Shown piece after piece: positions 28,149 through 36,478 of a DNA stretch of 64,000 nucleotides. Source of the DNA: Phycisphaerales bacterium. Lineage in GTDB: Bacteria > Planctomycetota > Phycisphaerae > Phycisphaerales > SM1A02. The stretch's first letter is position 1. Every line of letters starts with the position of its first letter. The DNA lies in NCBI GenBank assembly GCA_009691705.1, contig SIAR01000001.1:1-64000 (forward strand), given 5' to 3'. The notes under the pieces are model-generated. The model had not been told where the DNA came from, did no database searches, and saw only the letters and a list, made by a program, of their open reading frames with translations. The position numbers and the translations under genes are program-made.

Positions 28149-29179
28149 CCGTGGCTCTCCGTTCCTAGATACGCCTCAACGCACGCAGGATTCGCGCGGA
28201 TCTCAGCGGGAGTTCCCTCCGCGATTTGCCGTCCATATTGCAAGACAAGAATGCGATCAGAGACGCCCATCACGAGTCGCATGTGATGCTCAATCAGGAC
28301 AACGGTGGTGCCCGCGTCGCGTACCCGGCGAATGAGCGCAATGAGATCAACGATCTCTGAATGATTCATTCCAGCAGCTGGTTCATCGAGCAAGATGAGC
28401 CGGGGCTTCCCCGCTAGCGCCCGAGCGATCTCAAGCCTGCGTCGAAATCCGTACGGCAAACTTCCCGCAGCATCATGGCTACGGTCGGCCAAGCCCACAA
28501 ACGACAGTAACTCCAACGCCTCGGCATGAAAACGCGTTCGCTCGGCATGGAATCGCGGTGAACGAAAGAGCGCGCTCCAGAACCCCGCGCGCATTCGGTG
28601 ATCCATACCGACGAGGACGTTTTGAACGAGACTGAGCTCGTTGAAGAGTCGGATGTTTTGAAATGTTCGCGCGACTCCCGCGCGCGCGATCAGATCTGGC
28701 GTGCGCCGCGATCGCCACCAAAGCACCAACGCGGCGCCACCGCCTGCTAGGCCGCCCAGAATTGCAGCCAAAACCCCCGATGCGAACGAGAGTCCACACA
28801 GCGCGCCAAACAAATCGCGCAGCCCATTGCTCCATGGGAACGGCTGCGCGTAGACGTAGTTCTCGATGATCGAAGCCTGCCAGAGATTTTGGATATTGAC
28901 TGCGATGACGGTCGCGAGAGCGCAGGCGAGTGAGGTGAGCGCGATCCGAATCGCAGATCTCCAAGAAAACGTAAGGCACACGACGCGATCGAAAAACTGC
29001 ACAACTCCTGCGGTCGGTTCATAGATGCCAGTGATCGCATTGAAGAGCGTTGTCTTTCCAGCACCATTGGGACCGATCACCGCATAGATCTGGTGTTCTT
29101 GCACTGTGAACGAGACATCCTGAACTGCGACCAAGCCGCCAAACCGCATCGTGATTGCCTGCGCGCTGAGAGCGCTCAT
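28145..29179 (-). CDS. livG: LivG-type ABC ATPase with an inserted transmembrane hairpin
   Basis: 344 residues, against about 255 for the family. The N-terminal part is ordinary LivG: 'MRFGGLVAVQDVSF', Walker A 'GPNGAGKTTLFNAIT' at about residue 36. After 'GIYEPTAGVVQFFDR' the expected short segment is replaced by about 100 residues (62-165) containing two hydrophobic stretches, about 76-95 ('AIRIALTSLACALATVIAV') and 123-155 ('LFGALCGLSFASGVLAAILG'), then the Q-loop 'RTFQNIRLF', signature-region 'YGFRRRLEIARALA', Walker B 'LILLDEPAAGMN' and the C-terminal LivG block resume. There is no frameshift; the frame stays open. The insert would tether the nucleotide-binding domain to the membrane. 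It overlaps livM upstream and livF downstream by 4 bp each. Confidence 0.9.
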   Translation of the reverse strand: MSALSAQAITMRFGGLVAVQDVSFTVQEHQIYAVIGPNGAGKTTLFNAITGIYEPTAGVVQFFDRVVCLTFSWRSAIRIALTSLACALATVIAVNIQNLWQASIIENYVYAQPFPWSNGLRDLFGALCGLSFASGVLAAILGGLAGGGAALVLWWRSRRTPDLIARAGVARTFQNIRLFNELSLVQNVLVGMDHRMRAGFWSALFRSPRFHAERTRFHAEALELLSFVGLADRSHDAAGSLPYGFRRRLEIARALAGKPRLILLDEPAAGMNHSEIVDLIALIRRVRDAGTTVVLIEHHMRLVMGVSDRILVLQYGRQIAEGTPAEIRANPACVEAYLGTESHG

Positions 29180-30192
29180 GTCGCCCTCCGTTCAATGCGC
29201 GGCGGAACAAGCCCATGCGGTTTCAAGCGAACTGCAAGCACTAGAGCCAACCCGAAAATCAGGTATTTCCAGTTGTTTGGCGAGAGCAGCACATTCGACT
29301 GCCCGCCTATTCCCATCGTCTCGAGGACTGCCGTCGCCTTGACGAGCACGATGGAATTGAGACCGATCATCACGAGTGCGCCAACTAGCACGCCGACGAT
29401 GCTTCCGATTCCACCCACGATGACGATGCATAGCGCGAGAATCGAAACCTGAAAGTCGTAGTTGCTCGGCTCGCCGGTTGAACTCAGCACACTCGTTGAT
29501 AGCCCACCAGCGAACGCCGCGATCGCAGCGGCCGCAGAAAAGGCGAGCATCTTGATTCGCTCGACACGAATCCCCATTGACCGCGATGCCAACTCATCCT
29601 CGCGAATACTGAACCACGCCCGTCCGAGTCGTGACCTTTCAAGATTGCGAATCGCCAATATGACAACGATGAGCAAGGCGAGCAAGAGGTAGTACCACTT
29701 GTATTCATCCTCGGCGGTCCACATCGTGCCCCCCAATGACGGCGCTGGCACGGGATTGATCCCCTGCGTTCCCTTCGTCACGACATCGAGATTCTTCAGA
29801 ACATCTTGCACGATCTCGCCGAAGCCAAGGGTCACAATTGCGAGGTAGTCGCCACGCAGTCGCAGCGTCGGCGCGCCGAGCAAGAATCCTGCGAGCGCTC
29901 CAACGGGAAGCGTCAACAGCAATCCAGGCCAGAATCCGATCTGGAAGGGGTAGATCTCGCAGGTGAGGATGGCGAAGGCATACGCACCAATTGCCATAAA
30001 TGCGGCGATTCCAAGATTCAGCAACCCTGCGTAGCCGGTGACGACATTTAAACCGAGCGCGAGAATCGCATACAAAAACACGCCGCGAACAGCCTCGCTG
30101 ACATGCGCTGGTTGCGGAAGGAATAGTTCGATTAACGGAAGCACGGCCGCGATGCCGAGGATGCAGACAATTGGGCCGGGTCGCCAACGCAT
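29176..30192 (-). CDS. livM: Branched-chain amino-acid ABC permease LivM
   Basis: 338 residues from the ATG of 'MRWRPGPIVCILG', 2 bp after livH; the track's start 32 codons earlier lies inside livH and is unlikely. Polytopic permease with about nine hydrophobic helices. The family block 'YAGLLNLGIAAFMAIGAYAFAIL' and the cytoplasmic 'SRLGRAWFSIREDELASRSMGI' (EAA-like coupling region facing the ATPases) are clear, as is 'GGIGSIVGVLVGALVM'. Forms the membrane channel with LivH. Its stop overlaps the livG start (ATGA). Confidence 0.94.
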   Translation of the reverse strand: MRWRPGPIVCILGIAAVLPLIELFLPQPAHVSEAVRGVFLYAILALGLNVVTGYAGLLNLGIAAFMAIGAYAFAILTCEIYPFQIGFWPGLLLTLPVGALAGFLLGAPTLRLRGDYLAIVTLGFGEIVQDVLKNLDVVTKGTQGINPVPAPSLGGTMWTAEDEYKWYYLLLALLIVVILAIRNLERSRLGRAWFSIREDELASRSMGIRVERIKMLAFSAAAAIAAFAGGLSTSVLSSTGEPSNYDFQVSILALCIVIVGGIGSIVGVLVGALVMIGLNSIVLVKATAVLETMGIGGQSNVLLSPNNWKYLIFGLALVLAVRLKPHGLVPPRIERRAT

Positions 30193-30194
30193 CG

Positions 30195-31151
30195 TTAGAC
30201 CTTCTCCCGGCGGGTCGAGCCCAAGAGACCACTGGGTCGGAAAATCAAAATCAAGATGAGTATTCCAAAGACAATCGTGTTGGTCCACCGCGTCTCGACG
30301 TACTGATCACTCATGGCACGCACACAGCCGATCGTGAGACCGCCGAGCACCGCGCCTGGAAGACTTCCGATGCCGCCGAGCACAGCCGCCGTGAACGCGT
30401 CCATCCCGGCGCGGTATCCCATCTGGAAGCCGATGGTGTTGTTGTAAAGCGCGTACACCACGCTGGCGAACCCGCCCAGCGCACCACCGATGAAGAACGT
30501 GATGCCAATGACACGGTCGACAGGGATTCCCATCAGCGCTGCAGCGGTGGCGTCCTGCGCGACTGCCCGCATCGCGCGACCAAGTCGGGTGCGTTTCACC
30601 AAGTACACGAGAGCGATCATCAGCGGCACGGTCACGACCAGCACCGCGACATCGGCCGGGACAATACGAATCGCACTCTCGCCCAGAATGTTGAATTGCG
30701 GAATCAATTGCGGAAAGTCCTTGGGCGCGGCGGCGGCGACACCGCCCGCGAAGACCTCCATTGGCATCCCCCCCCAAAAAAGGCCGAGATTCGTGCAGAT
30801 AAATGAACAGCCGATCGCTGAGACGAGCAGCGAGAGTTTCGAAGCGCGGCGCAGGGGACGATATGCAACTCGGTCGAGCGACCAGTTCAAACATCCACAG
30901 AACCCCGCGCTCGCCAGCAGCATGATCGCAACACCCGCGAGCTGCCAGTGACTTGGCCACGCCTCCATCCCGAGTGCTCCCAACAGGGTGAGCGCCAAGA
31001 ACGCGCCCAACATAAAGACATCACCGTGCGCAAAGTTGATCAACTCGATGATGCCATAGACCATCGTGTAGCCAAGCGCGACCAGCGCAATGATCATGCC
31101 GTTCGAGAGCCCCGTAATCAATTGTTGGAGGAAGACCTCGTAGTCCTGCAT
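30195..31151 (-). CDS. livH: Branched-chain amino-acid ABC permease LivH
   Basis: 318 residues, polytopic. The N-terminus 'GLSNGMIIALVALGYTMVYGIIELINFAHGDVFMLGAF' is the LivH signature, and 'TRLGRAMRAVAQDATAAALMGI' is the cytoplasmic coupling loop. 'AVLGGIGSLPGAVLGGL' near the C-terminus is also typical. Partner of LivM. It lies 24 bp after livK and 2 bp before livM. Nothing unusual. Confidence 0.95.
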   Translation of the reverse strand: MQDYEVFLQQLITGLSNGMIIALVALGYTMVYGIIELINFAHGDVFMLGAFLALTLLGALGMEAWPSHWQLAGVAIMLLASAGFCGCLNWSLDRVAYRPLRRASKLSLLVSAIGCSFICTNLGLFWGGMPMEVFAGGVAAAAPKDFPQLIPQFNILGESAIRIVPADVAVLVVTVPLMIALVYLVKRTRLGRAMRAVAQDATAAALMGIPVDRVIGITFFIGGALGGFASVVYALYNNTIGFQMGYRAGMDAFTAAVLGGIGSLPGAVLGGLTIGCVRAMSDQYVETRWTNTIVFGILILILIFRPSGLLGSTRREKV

Positions 31152-31175
31152 GCAGTGCTCGATCGACTCTCTGAC

Positions 31176-32384
31176 TCAGCCTCCAAGCACCTTGACGAAA
31201 GCGAACTTGCCGTTCGTTACGGTTTGCCCGCTCAACACTTGGCTTGAAGTGTCACCATTGGCATCGAATGACCACTTGCCGAGCACTCCATCAAAGTCTC
31301 TTGTCGCTGCAACAGCGGCGAGGATTCCTGCGCGATCCATCGTCTTTGCATTGGCGATCGCCTGCAACACAACGCGGGCAGCTTCGTAGCCATACGCCGC
31401 ATATGCCTCAGGATCACCGCCATATTTGGCGCGGTATGCCTCGCGAAAATTCGCGCCTCGACCCAGCAGTTGATCTGCAGGAAGACCGCCGAAGGTGATG
31501 TATGTCTTGTCATTTAGATTCGAATCGCCCGCCGCCTCGATGAAAGCTTGCTCAAAGCAACCATCGGGCACCATGTACATCCCCTCGTAGCCACCCGTAC
31601 GAAGGTCCTTGGCAATCTGGCCCGCATTGGTCTGGGTCGTGCCGCCGAAGTAAACCAAATCTGGCGAGACAGCCTTGATCTTTGTCACAAGCGACCGGTA
31701 GTTCGCTGCCTTCGAATCAGTGCCTTCAAACCCAACGACCTCAACAGAAATCGTCTTGGCGTGCGCCTGAAAAACGTCGGCGATGCCTTTGCCATAGAGC
31801 TCTCTGTCGTGCAAGATGAAGACCTTTTTCGCGCCGAGTTGCTTTGCCCAATCGGCGGCTTGCACTCCCTGCAAGTCGTCGGTTGGAACGATTCGAAAGT
31901 AATTGATCTTGCCGGATGGCCGGTAGACCATCGGTTCGTTCGGCTCGCCCTTTCCAGGCTTCGTGAGTCCGGGATAAGTATTGGCAGGACTCACCATGAC
32001 GATGCCAGCGCGATTGAGAATTGGCATTGCCATTTTCGCTGCGCCAGAATTGAACGTGCCGATGTATGCCACGCATGACGGGTCCTTAGTCGCTGCATTG
32101 GCGTTCTGTGCCTCCAACGCGCCATCCCAGTTGCCGCGCTGCGGGCTCGCATCATCGAGATCTTGATAGGCGATCGTCCATCCATCGACTTGGCCGTTCA
32201 CCTCAGCGATTGCCAGCTTGATTCCGTTCACAATGGTCGTGGTCTGGGCATTGGCACTGCCCGTGCGCGGCAGACTCGAGATAATCGTGAGCGTTCCCTT
32301 GGTCTCCGTCGACTGCGCGAGAGTTACAGCTGTCATTGCGCTGGTGAAGACGAGCGCGAGGGCGAATAGCGGTTGTTTCTTCAT
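31176..32384 (-). CDS. livK: Amino-acid ABC transporter substrate-binding protein (LivK-type)
   Basis: 402 residues with a Sec signal peptide ('MKKQPLFALALVFTSAMTAVTLAQS'). Periplasmic-binding-protein fold type I (Peripla_BP_6): 'TLTIISSLPRTGSANAQTTTIVNGIKLAIAEVNG' at the start, 'YIGTFNSGAAKMAMPILNRAGIVMVSPANTYPGLT' for ligand contacts, 'KVFILHDRELYGKGIADVFQAHAK', and 'FREAYRAKYGGDPEAYAAYGYEAARV'. It probably captures branched-chain or other amino acids and delivers them to LivHM. Substrate range cannot be told from sequence; members of this family also bind urea and amides. It is the first gene of the operon, with a possible promoter just upstream. Confidence 0.92.
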   Translation of the reverse strand: MKKQPLFALALVFTSAMTAVTLAQSTETKGTLTIISSLPRTGSANAQTTTIVNGIKLAIAEVNGQVDGWTIAYQDLDDASPQRGNWDGALEAQNANAATKDPSCVAYIGTFNSGAAKMAMPILNRAGIVMVSPANTYPGLTKPGKGEPNEPMVYRPSGKINYFRIVPTDDLQGVQAADWAKQLGAKKVFILHDRELYGKGIADVFQAHAKTISVEVVGFEGTDSKAANYRSLVTKIKAVSPDLVYFGGTTQTNAGQIAKDLRTGGYEGMYMVPDGCFEQAFIEAAGDSNLNDKTYITFGGLPADQLLGRGANFREAYRAKYGGDPEAYAAYGYEAARVVLQAIANAKTMDRAGILAAVAATRDFDGVLGKWSFDANGDTSSQVLSGQTVTNGKFAFVKVLGG

Positions 32385-32423
32385 TGTGTTTCCGTTGACT
32401 TGTTTTTCTTGACTTGTTGCTGA

Positions 32424-32451
32424 GTGCTACCTTGCGAAATCCTAGCGACAA
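32424..32451 (-). promoter_or_regulatory. Possible livK promoter
   Basis: Minus strand: TTGTCG, 16-base spacer, TAGCAC, about 40 bases before the livK ATG. Downstream, the 9-base motif ACAAGTCAA occurs twice, the copies starting about 15 bases apart, and could be an operator half-site pair. Weak evidence. Confidence 0.3.
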
Positions 32452-32470
32452 TCATCTGGGGTGATGAAGT

Positions 32471-33616
32471 TCAACGCGTCGAAGCGCGTTGCACCGCGAG
32501 AATGACCGCAGCCGACTCTTCTCCTGGGTCGTGCCCCGCGAACGAGGCTGTCACCAGCCGCATCCCAGCGCTGACTTGCTCACGAAGTTTTTGGTCCCCT
32601 GCGAACCGCAGCGCCGCTTCGATGATCGGGGTCGACGATCCAGCCCACGGCACAAACTCAGGCACGAGCGTGCGCTGCGCCAGAATGTTTGGAAGCAACC
32701 TCCAAGGAGATCGCAACATTACCTTCGCGCCCCACGATGCCACGCGACTTGTTTGGTAAACCCCGATGAGCGGCTTGTGCGCGCGTGTCATGTCCAGCGA
32801 GACAGTTCCAGAGACAGCGACTGCGAAGTCGCACCATGCGGCGGCGCGATCGATGACGCCCGTCAGCACCGTGGTGCGCTCAGGAAGTTCACCCACAACC
32901 TGCGTAAACCTTCGCGCGATGTTCGGATTCGCCGCCGCGATCAGGGTCGAAGTCTGGCTAAACTTTGCCCGCACTGCGGCCGCGACTTCCATGAGCAACG
33001 GCGCATTGCGATCGACTTCGATCGAGCGTGATCCTGGCAACAACAAGAGGCGAGGATCACCCGTTGGGGCAACGGTCCACGCGCCCGCACTCTGCACTAA
33101 GTCGTGTGGATCATTGAGCACGGGATGGCCCACAAACGTTGCCGGCACTCCGCGCTCGCGAAACCAACTCTCTTCGAATGGAAGGAGGCAGATCACATGG
33201 TCGGTCAGTCGGCGCAACTTTCGAATTCGCCATGGTCCCCAGGCCCAAATCTGCGGCGCGACGAGGTGCACAACCTTTGCCCCGCGCCGTTTCAGTCGCG
33301 CGCACATAGGAAAATTTGCGGCAGGTGAATCAACTGGCACATGCACCGAAACGGCGTGCATTTCTGCCCACCGGCTGATCTCTTGAGCAGTCTTTCGAAT
33401 CGCAAGCACTTTACGAAGCGCGGGGATTCCCATCTCTCCATCGTCGGCGGTGCGCCCCATCATCTCTGCGCCGGCGGCTTGCATCTTTGGACCGCCCCAC
33501 GCAACGATGCGAAGGTGCGGCTCGCGCCGAAGAATGGCCGCAATGACTGGCGCAGCGTGCGCATCCCCAGAGGGCTCGAACGCCGTGAACAGAATCACCG
33601 ATTTCGAGACGGTCAT
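32471..33616 (-). CDS. lpxB: Lipid-A-disaccharide synthase
   Basis: 381 residues. Condenses UDP-2,3-diacylglucosamine with lipid X to form the lipid A disaccharide at the inner membrane. Family blocks: 'AFEPSGDAHAAPVIAAILR', 'WGGPKMQAAGAEMMG', 'PQIWAWGPWRIRKLRRLTDHVICLLPFEESWF' and 'FVGHPVLND', followed by the C-terminal nucleotide-binding half ('LLLLPGSRSIEVDRN'). Normal length. Its presence supports a lipid-A-bearing outer membrane. It is transcribed divergently from aspS across a 72-bp gap. No other lpx genes are nearby. Confidence 0.9.
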   Translation of the reverse strand: MTVSKSVILFTAFEPSGDAHAAPVIAAILRREPHLRIVAWGGPKMQAAGAEMMGRTADDGEMGIPALRKVLAIRKTAQEISRWAEMHAVSVHVPVDSPAANFPMCARLKRRGAKVVHLVAPQIWAWGPWRIRKLRRLTDHVICLLPFEESWFRERGVPATFVGHPVLNDPHDLVQSAGAWTVAPTGDPRLLLLPGSRSIEVDRNAPLLMEVAAAVRAKFSQTSTLIAAANPNIARRFTQVVGELPERTTVLTGVIDRAAAWCDFAVAVSGTVSLDMTRAHKPLIGVYQTSRVASWGAKVMLRSPWRLLPNILAQRTLVPEFVPWAGSSTPIIEAALRFAGDQKLREQVSAGMRLVTASFAGHDPGEESAAVILAVQRASTR

Positions 33617-33651
33617 TCACCAAGAGTAGTCGCACCTCTACGCACCGTCTC

Positions 33652-33659
33652 GCTACCAT
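33652..33659 (+). promoter_or_regulatory. Candidate -10 box for aspS
   Basis: GCTACCAT lies 29 bases before the aspS ATG in the lpxB/aspS divergent gap. It fits the local GCTAnnnT pattern; no good -35 is visible. Confidence 0.3.
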
Positions 33660-33688
33660 CCCGACCCCGCTTCGAACGAGACTTCTTG

Positions 33689-35473
33689 ATGCTGAAACGA
33701 ACTCAATACTGTGGTCAACTTCGACCCGCCCATGCTGGACAAACTGTCACTCTGTGCGGATGGATCAACACCTACCGCGAGCAGGGCAAGGGTTTGTTTT
33801 TCATTGACCTTCGTGACAAAGAAGGACTCGCGCAAGTGGTCTTTGGTACCGAATCGAGCGATGCTGCACTGATCGAGAGCGCTCGAACGCTGCGCCGTGA
33901 AGACGTCGTTGGAGTGCGTGGAACAGTGCGTCTGCGAACCGGTGGCGCGAATCCAAAGCTAGCTAGTGGCGAGGTCGAACTCGTCGCAGAGTCGCTCGAG
34001 ATTTTCAACAAAGCTGAAAACCCGCCTATTTTGCCCGACGAGCATGATGCCGAGAAAATAAATGAAGAAACACGGCTGAAATACCGCTACATCGATTTGC
34101 GACGCCCTCGGATGCAACACATTCTCAAGACGCGTTCGCGCATCACGCAGTTCACGCGCGACTACTTCGCGAAGCACAACTTTCTCGAGATCGAAACACC
34201 CCTGCTCATCAAGAGCACACCCGAAGGGGCGCGTGATTTCGTCGTCCCAAGCCGTCTCCATCCGGGACAGTGGTACGCCCTTCCGCAGAGCCCGCAGCTC
34301 TTCAAGCAGATCTTGATGGTTGCTGGATGCGATCGCTACTTGCAAATCTGCCGGTGCCTGCGGGATGAAGATCCCCGCGCCGATCGTCAAGCTGAGTTCA
34401 GCCAGATTGATCTCGAAATGAGTTTCGTCGAACGCACGGACATCATGGACATGATGAGCGGATTCGTCGCCGGACTCTGGACAGAACTCTTCTCGTACGA
34501 CGTCGGCGTGCTGCCGCGCATCACCTGGGCGGATGCGATGGAACGGTATGGCATCGACCGACCTGACACGCGATTCGAACTCTTTATCCAAGATGTTTCA
34601 GACATCGCTGCGAAGAGCGACTTTCAGGTCTTCACACAAGCGCTCGCAAAGTGCAGTCCCACAGGACGCCCCGGCGTCGTCAAAGCGCTGCGCATTCCAG
34701 GCGGCGCAGAGAAACTCACGCGCAAGATCACCGATGGATACAGCGAGTGGGTCAAGACCTTTCGCGCCGGCGGGGTTCCCGTTGTCAAGTACTCGGCCGC
34801 AGGATTCGAATCGGGGATAGCCAAGTTCATTGGTCCAATTGCCGACGAACTAAAGGCGCGGCTACAACTGGAACCCGGCGACACAGTTCTCTTTGCCGCG
34901 GATACGTGGGAGATTGCCACTAAAACGATGGGAGAACTGCGTCTGCGCGTGGCGCGCGACCTCGACTTGATTCCCAAGGGCAAATGGAATTTCGTGTGGG
35001 TTATTGACTTTCCAATGTTTGAGTGGGACGACGATGGCAAGCGCTGGGTCGCGCTGCACCATCCCTTCACGAGCCCAAACCCAGACCAGTTTGAGATCTT
35101 GCAAAGTGACCCGGGGGCGTGCCTCTCGGCGGGATACGACCTCGTGCTCAACGGTAGTGAAATCGCGGGAGGCTCGATTCGAATGCACCGTCCAGACGTG
35201 CAGCAGAAGGTCTTTGAACTCATTGGACTCTCTCAAGAAGAGGCGGTCGCAAAGTTTGGGTTCTTGCTCTCAGCGCTGCGCCATGGTGCCCCTCCGCATG
35301 GCGGCATCGCATTTGGTCTCGATCGACTCGTGATGCATGTCGTGGGCACCGACAATATCCGCGACGTAATAGCGTTTCCAAAGACGCAATCTGGCGGAGA
35401 TCTCATGATCGAAGCTCCCAGCGCGATCAGCCCCGATCAACTGCGCGAACTCAACGTCAAAAACACCCTCTGA
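33689..35473 (+). CDS. aspS: Aspartyl-tRNA synthetase
   Basis: 594 residues from the ATG of 'MLKRTQYCGQLRPAHAGQ'; the track's start 116 codons upstream overlaps lpxB and lacks family sequence. Anticodon-binding OB fold ('VTLCGWINTYREQGKGLFFIDLRDKEG'), class II catalytic domain with 'RYIDLRRP', motif 2 'CLRDEDPRADRQAEFSQIDLE', the bacterial GAD insertion, and motif 3 'HGGIAFGLDRLVMHV' followed by 'IAFPKT'. Whether it is discriminating (Asp only) or also charges tRNA-Asn cannot be decided here. It converges with trxB 21 bp downstream. Confidence 0.95.
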   Translation: MLKRTQYCGQLRPAHAGQTVTLCGWINTYREQGKGLFFIDLRDKEGLAQVVFGTESSDAALIESARTLRREDVVGVRGTVRLRTGGANPKLASGEVELVAESLEIFNKAENPPILPDEHDAEKINEETRLKYRYIDLRRPRMQHILKTRSRITQFTRDYFAKHNFLEIETPLLIKSTPEGARDFVVPSRLHPGQWYALPQSPQLFKQILMVAGCDRYLQICRCLRDEDPRADRQAEFSQIDLEMSFVERTDIMDMMSGFVAGLWTELFSYDVGVLPRITWADAMERYGIDRPDTRFELFIQDVSDIAAKSDFQVFTQALAKCSPTGRPGVVKALRIPGGAEKLTRKITDGYSEWVKTFRAGGVPVVKYSAAGFESGIAKFIGPIADELKARLQLEPGDTVLFAADTWEIATKTMGELRLRVARDLDLIPKGKWNFVWVIDFPMFEWDDDGKRWVALHHPFTSPNPDQFEILQSDPGACLSAGYDLVLNGSEIAGGSIRMHRPDVQQKVFELIGLSQEEAVAKFGFLLSALRHGAPPHGGIAFGLDRLVMHVVGTDNIRDVIAFPKTQSGGDLMIEAPSAISPDQLRELNVKNTL

Positions 35474-35494
35474 CTTCGCGTCAACAGCGGCGGG

Positions 35495-36478
35495 TCAGTG
35501 CACGCCCTTGGCAGCGAGCCACCGCTCGCACTCAAGCGCAGCTTGGCATCCCATGCCCGCAGCGGTGATCGCCTGTCGATACTGCGCGTCAGCAACATCC
35601 CCCGCCGCAAACACTCCGTCAAGGTTTGTTGCCGACGAGCGCGATAAGAGTGCGACATATCCCGCCGCATCGAGTGCGACACCGCTGCCAGCTAGGAATC
35701 CAGTTGCAGGCGAGTGGCCAATCGCGACAAAGAGACCACTCACCGCGAGCAACGATCGTTCGCCGCTCACTGTGTCTTCGAGTTCGACCGCTTCAATTCG
35801 TTCGCCGCCGACAACGTTGACTAATTTCTTGTTCCAGACTGGCACCGCATTGGGCGCAGCGAAAAGACGGTCCTGCATGACCTTCGAGGCCCGAAACGAG
35901 TCGCGGCGGTGTATCACGTGCACCTTTGAAGCAAACTTAGTGAGATATGTCGCTTCTTCCATCGCCGTGTCGCCGCCACCGACGACCGCGAGTTCTTTGC
36001 CGCGATAGACCGGCAGTGCACCATCGCACACAGCGCAGGCGCTCACTCCGCCACCCGTGATTGCAAGGCGTAGTTCATTTGGCGCTCCAACCCAGTTGGC
36101 CGTCGCTCCTGTTGCGATGATCACGCTGTGGGCGCGAATCTTCTGCCCACTCGCCAATGTCAACACGAATGGGCGCGACTGAAAGTCGCATGATGTGACA
36201 TCGTCATCGCAGACGCGCGTGCCAAACCGCTTCGCCTGCTGTTGAAAATGCTCCATGAGCTCGGGGCCGGTCACGCCAGTGGGAAATCCTGGATAATTCT
36301 CGACCTCGGTCGTCAGCATCAACTGACCACCTGGAAGCACCGGGGCCGGATCAGACCGCGGCACACCCACGATGCAGAGCGGCGCAAGATTGGCACGCGC
36401 GCAGTAGATCGCTGCGGTCCATCCCGCAGGTCCTGATCCGATGATCACGACCCTTTCGATCGAAGCGGACGACGTCAT
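35495..36478 (-). CDS. trxB: Thioredoxin reductase
   Basis: 327 residues. NADPH-dependent flavoenzyme that reduces thioredoxin. FAD-binding 'IIGSGPAGWTAAIYCARANL', 'PGGQLMLTTEVENYPGFP', redox-active site 'CAVCDG' (family CATC/CAVC), NADPH-binding 'VVGGGDTAMEEATYLTKFASKVHVIHRRD', and C-terminal 'GVFAAGDVADAQYRQAITAAGMGCQAAL'. Fully conserved. Its ATG overlaps the stop of an upstream secreted protein of unknown role (ATGA), so the two are probably translated together. Confidence 0.96.
   Translation of the reverse strand: MTSSASIERVVIIGSGPAGWTAAIYCARANLAPLCIVGVPRSDPAPVLPGGQLMLTTEVENYPGFPTGVTGPELMEHFQQQAKRFGTRVCDDDVTSCDFQSRPFVLTLASGQKIRAHSVIIATGATANWVGAPNELRLAITGGGVSACAVCDGALPVYRGKELAVVGGGDTAMEEATYLTKFASKVHVIHRRDSFRASKVMQDRLFAAPNAVPVWNKKLVNVVGGERIEAVELEDTVSGERSLLAVSGLFVAIGHSPATGFLAGSGVALDAAGYVALLSRSSATNLDGVFAAGDVADAQYRQAITAAGMGCQAALECERWLAAKGVH

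Noticed and set aside
28145-29179. Frameshift or chimera in livG
   Set aside because: The frame is continuous, both halves align with the family, and the insert has clean helix-like hydrophobicity, so a real insertion is more likely than an error.
33341-33688. N-terminal extension of the aspS ORF
   Set aside because: Overlaps lpxB on the other strand; synthetase homology starts at the internal ATG.
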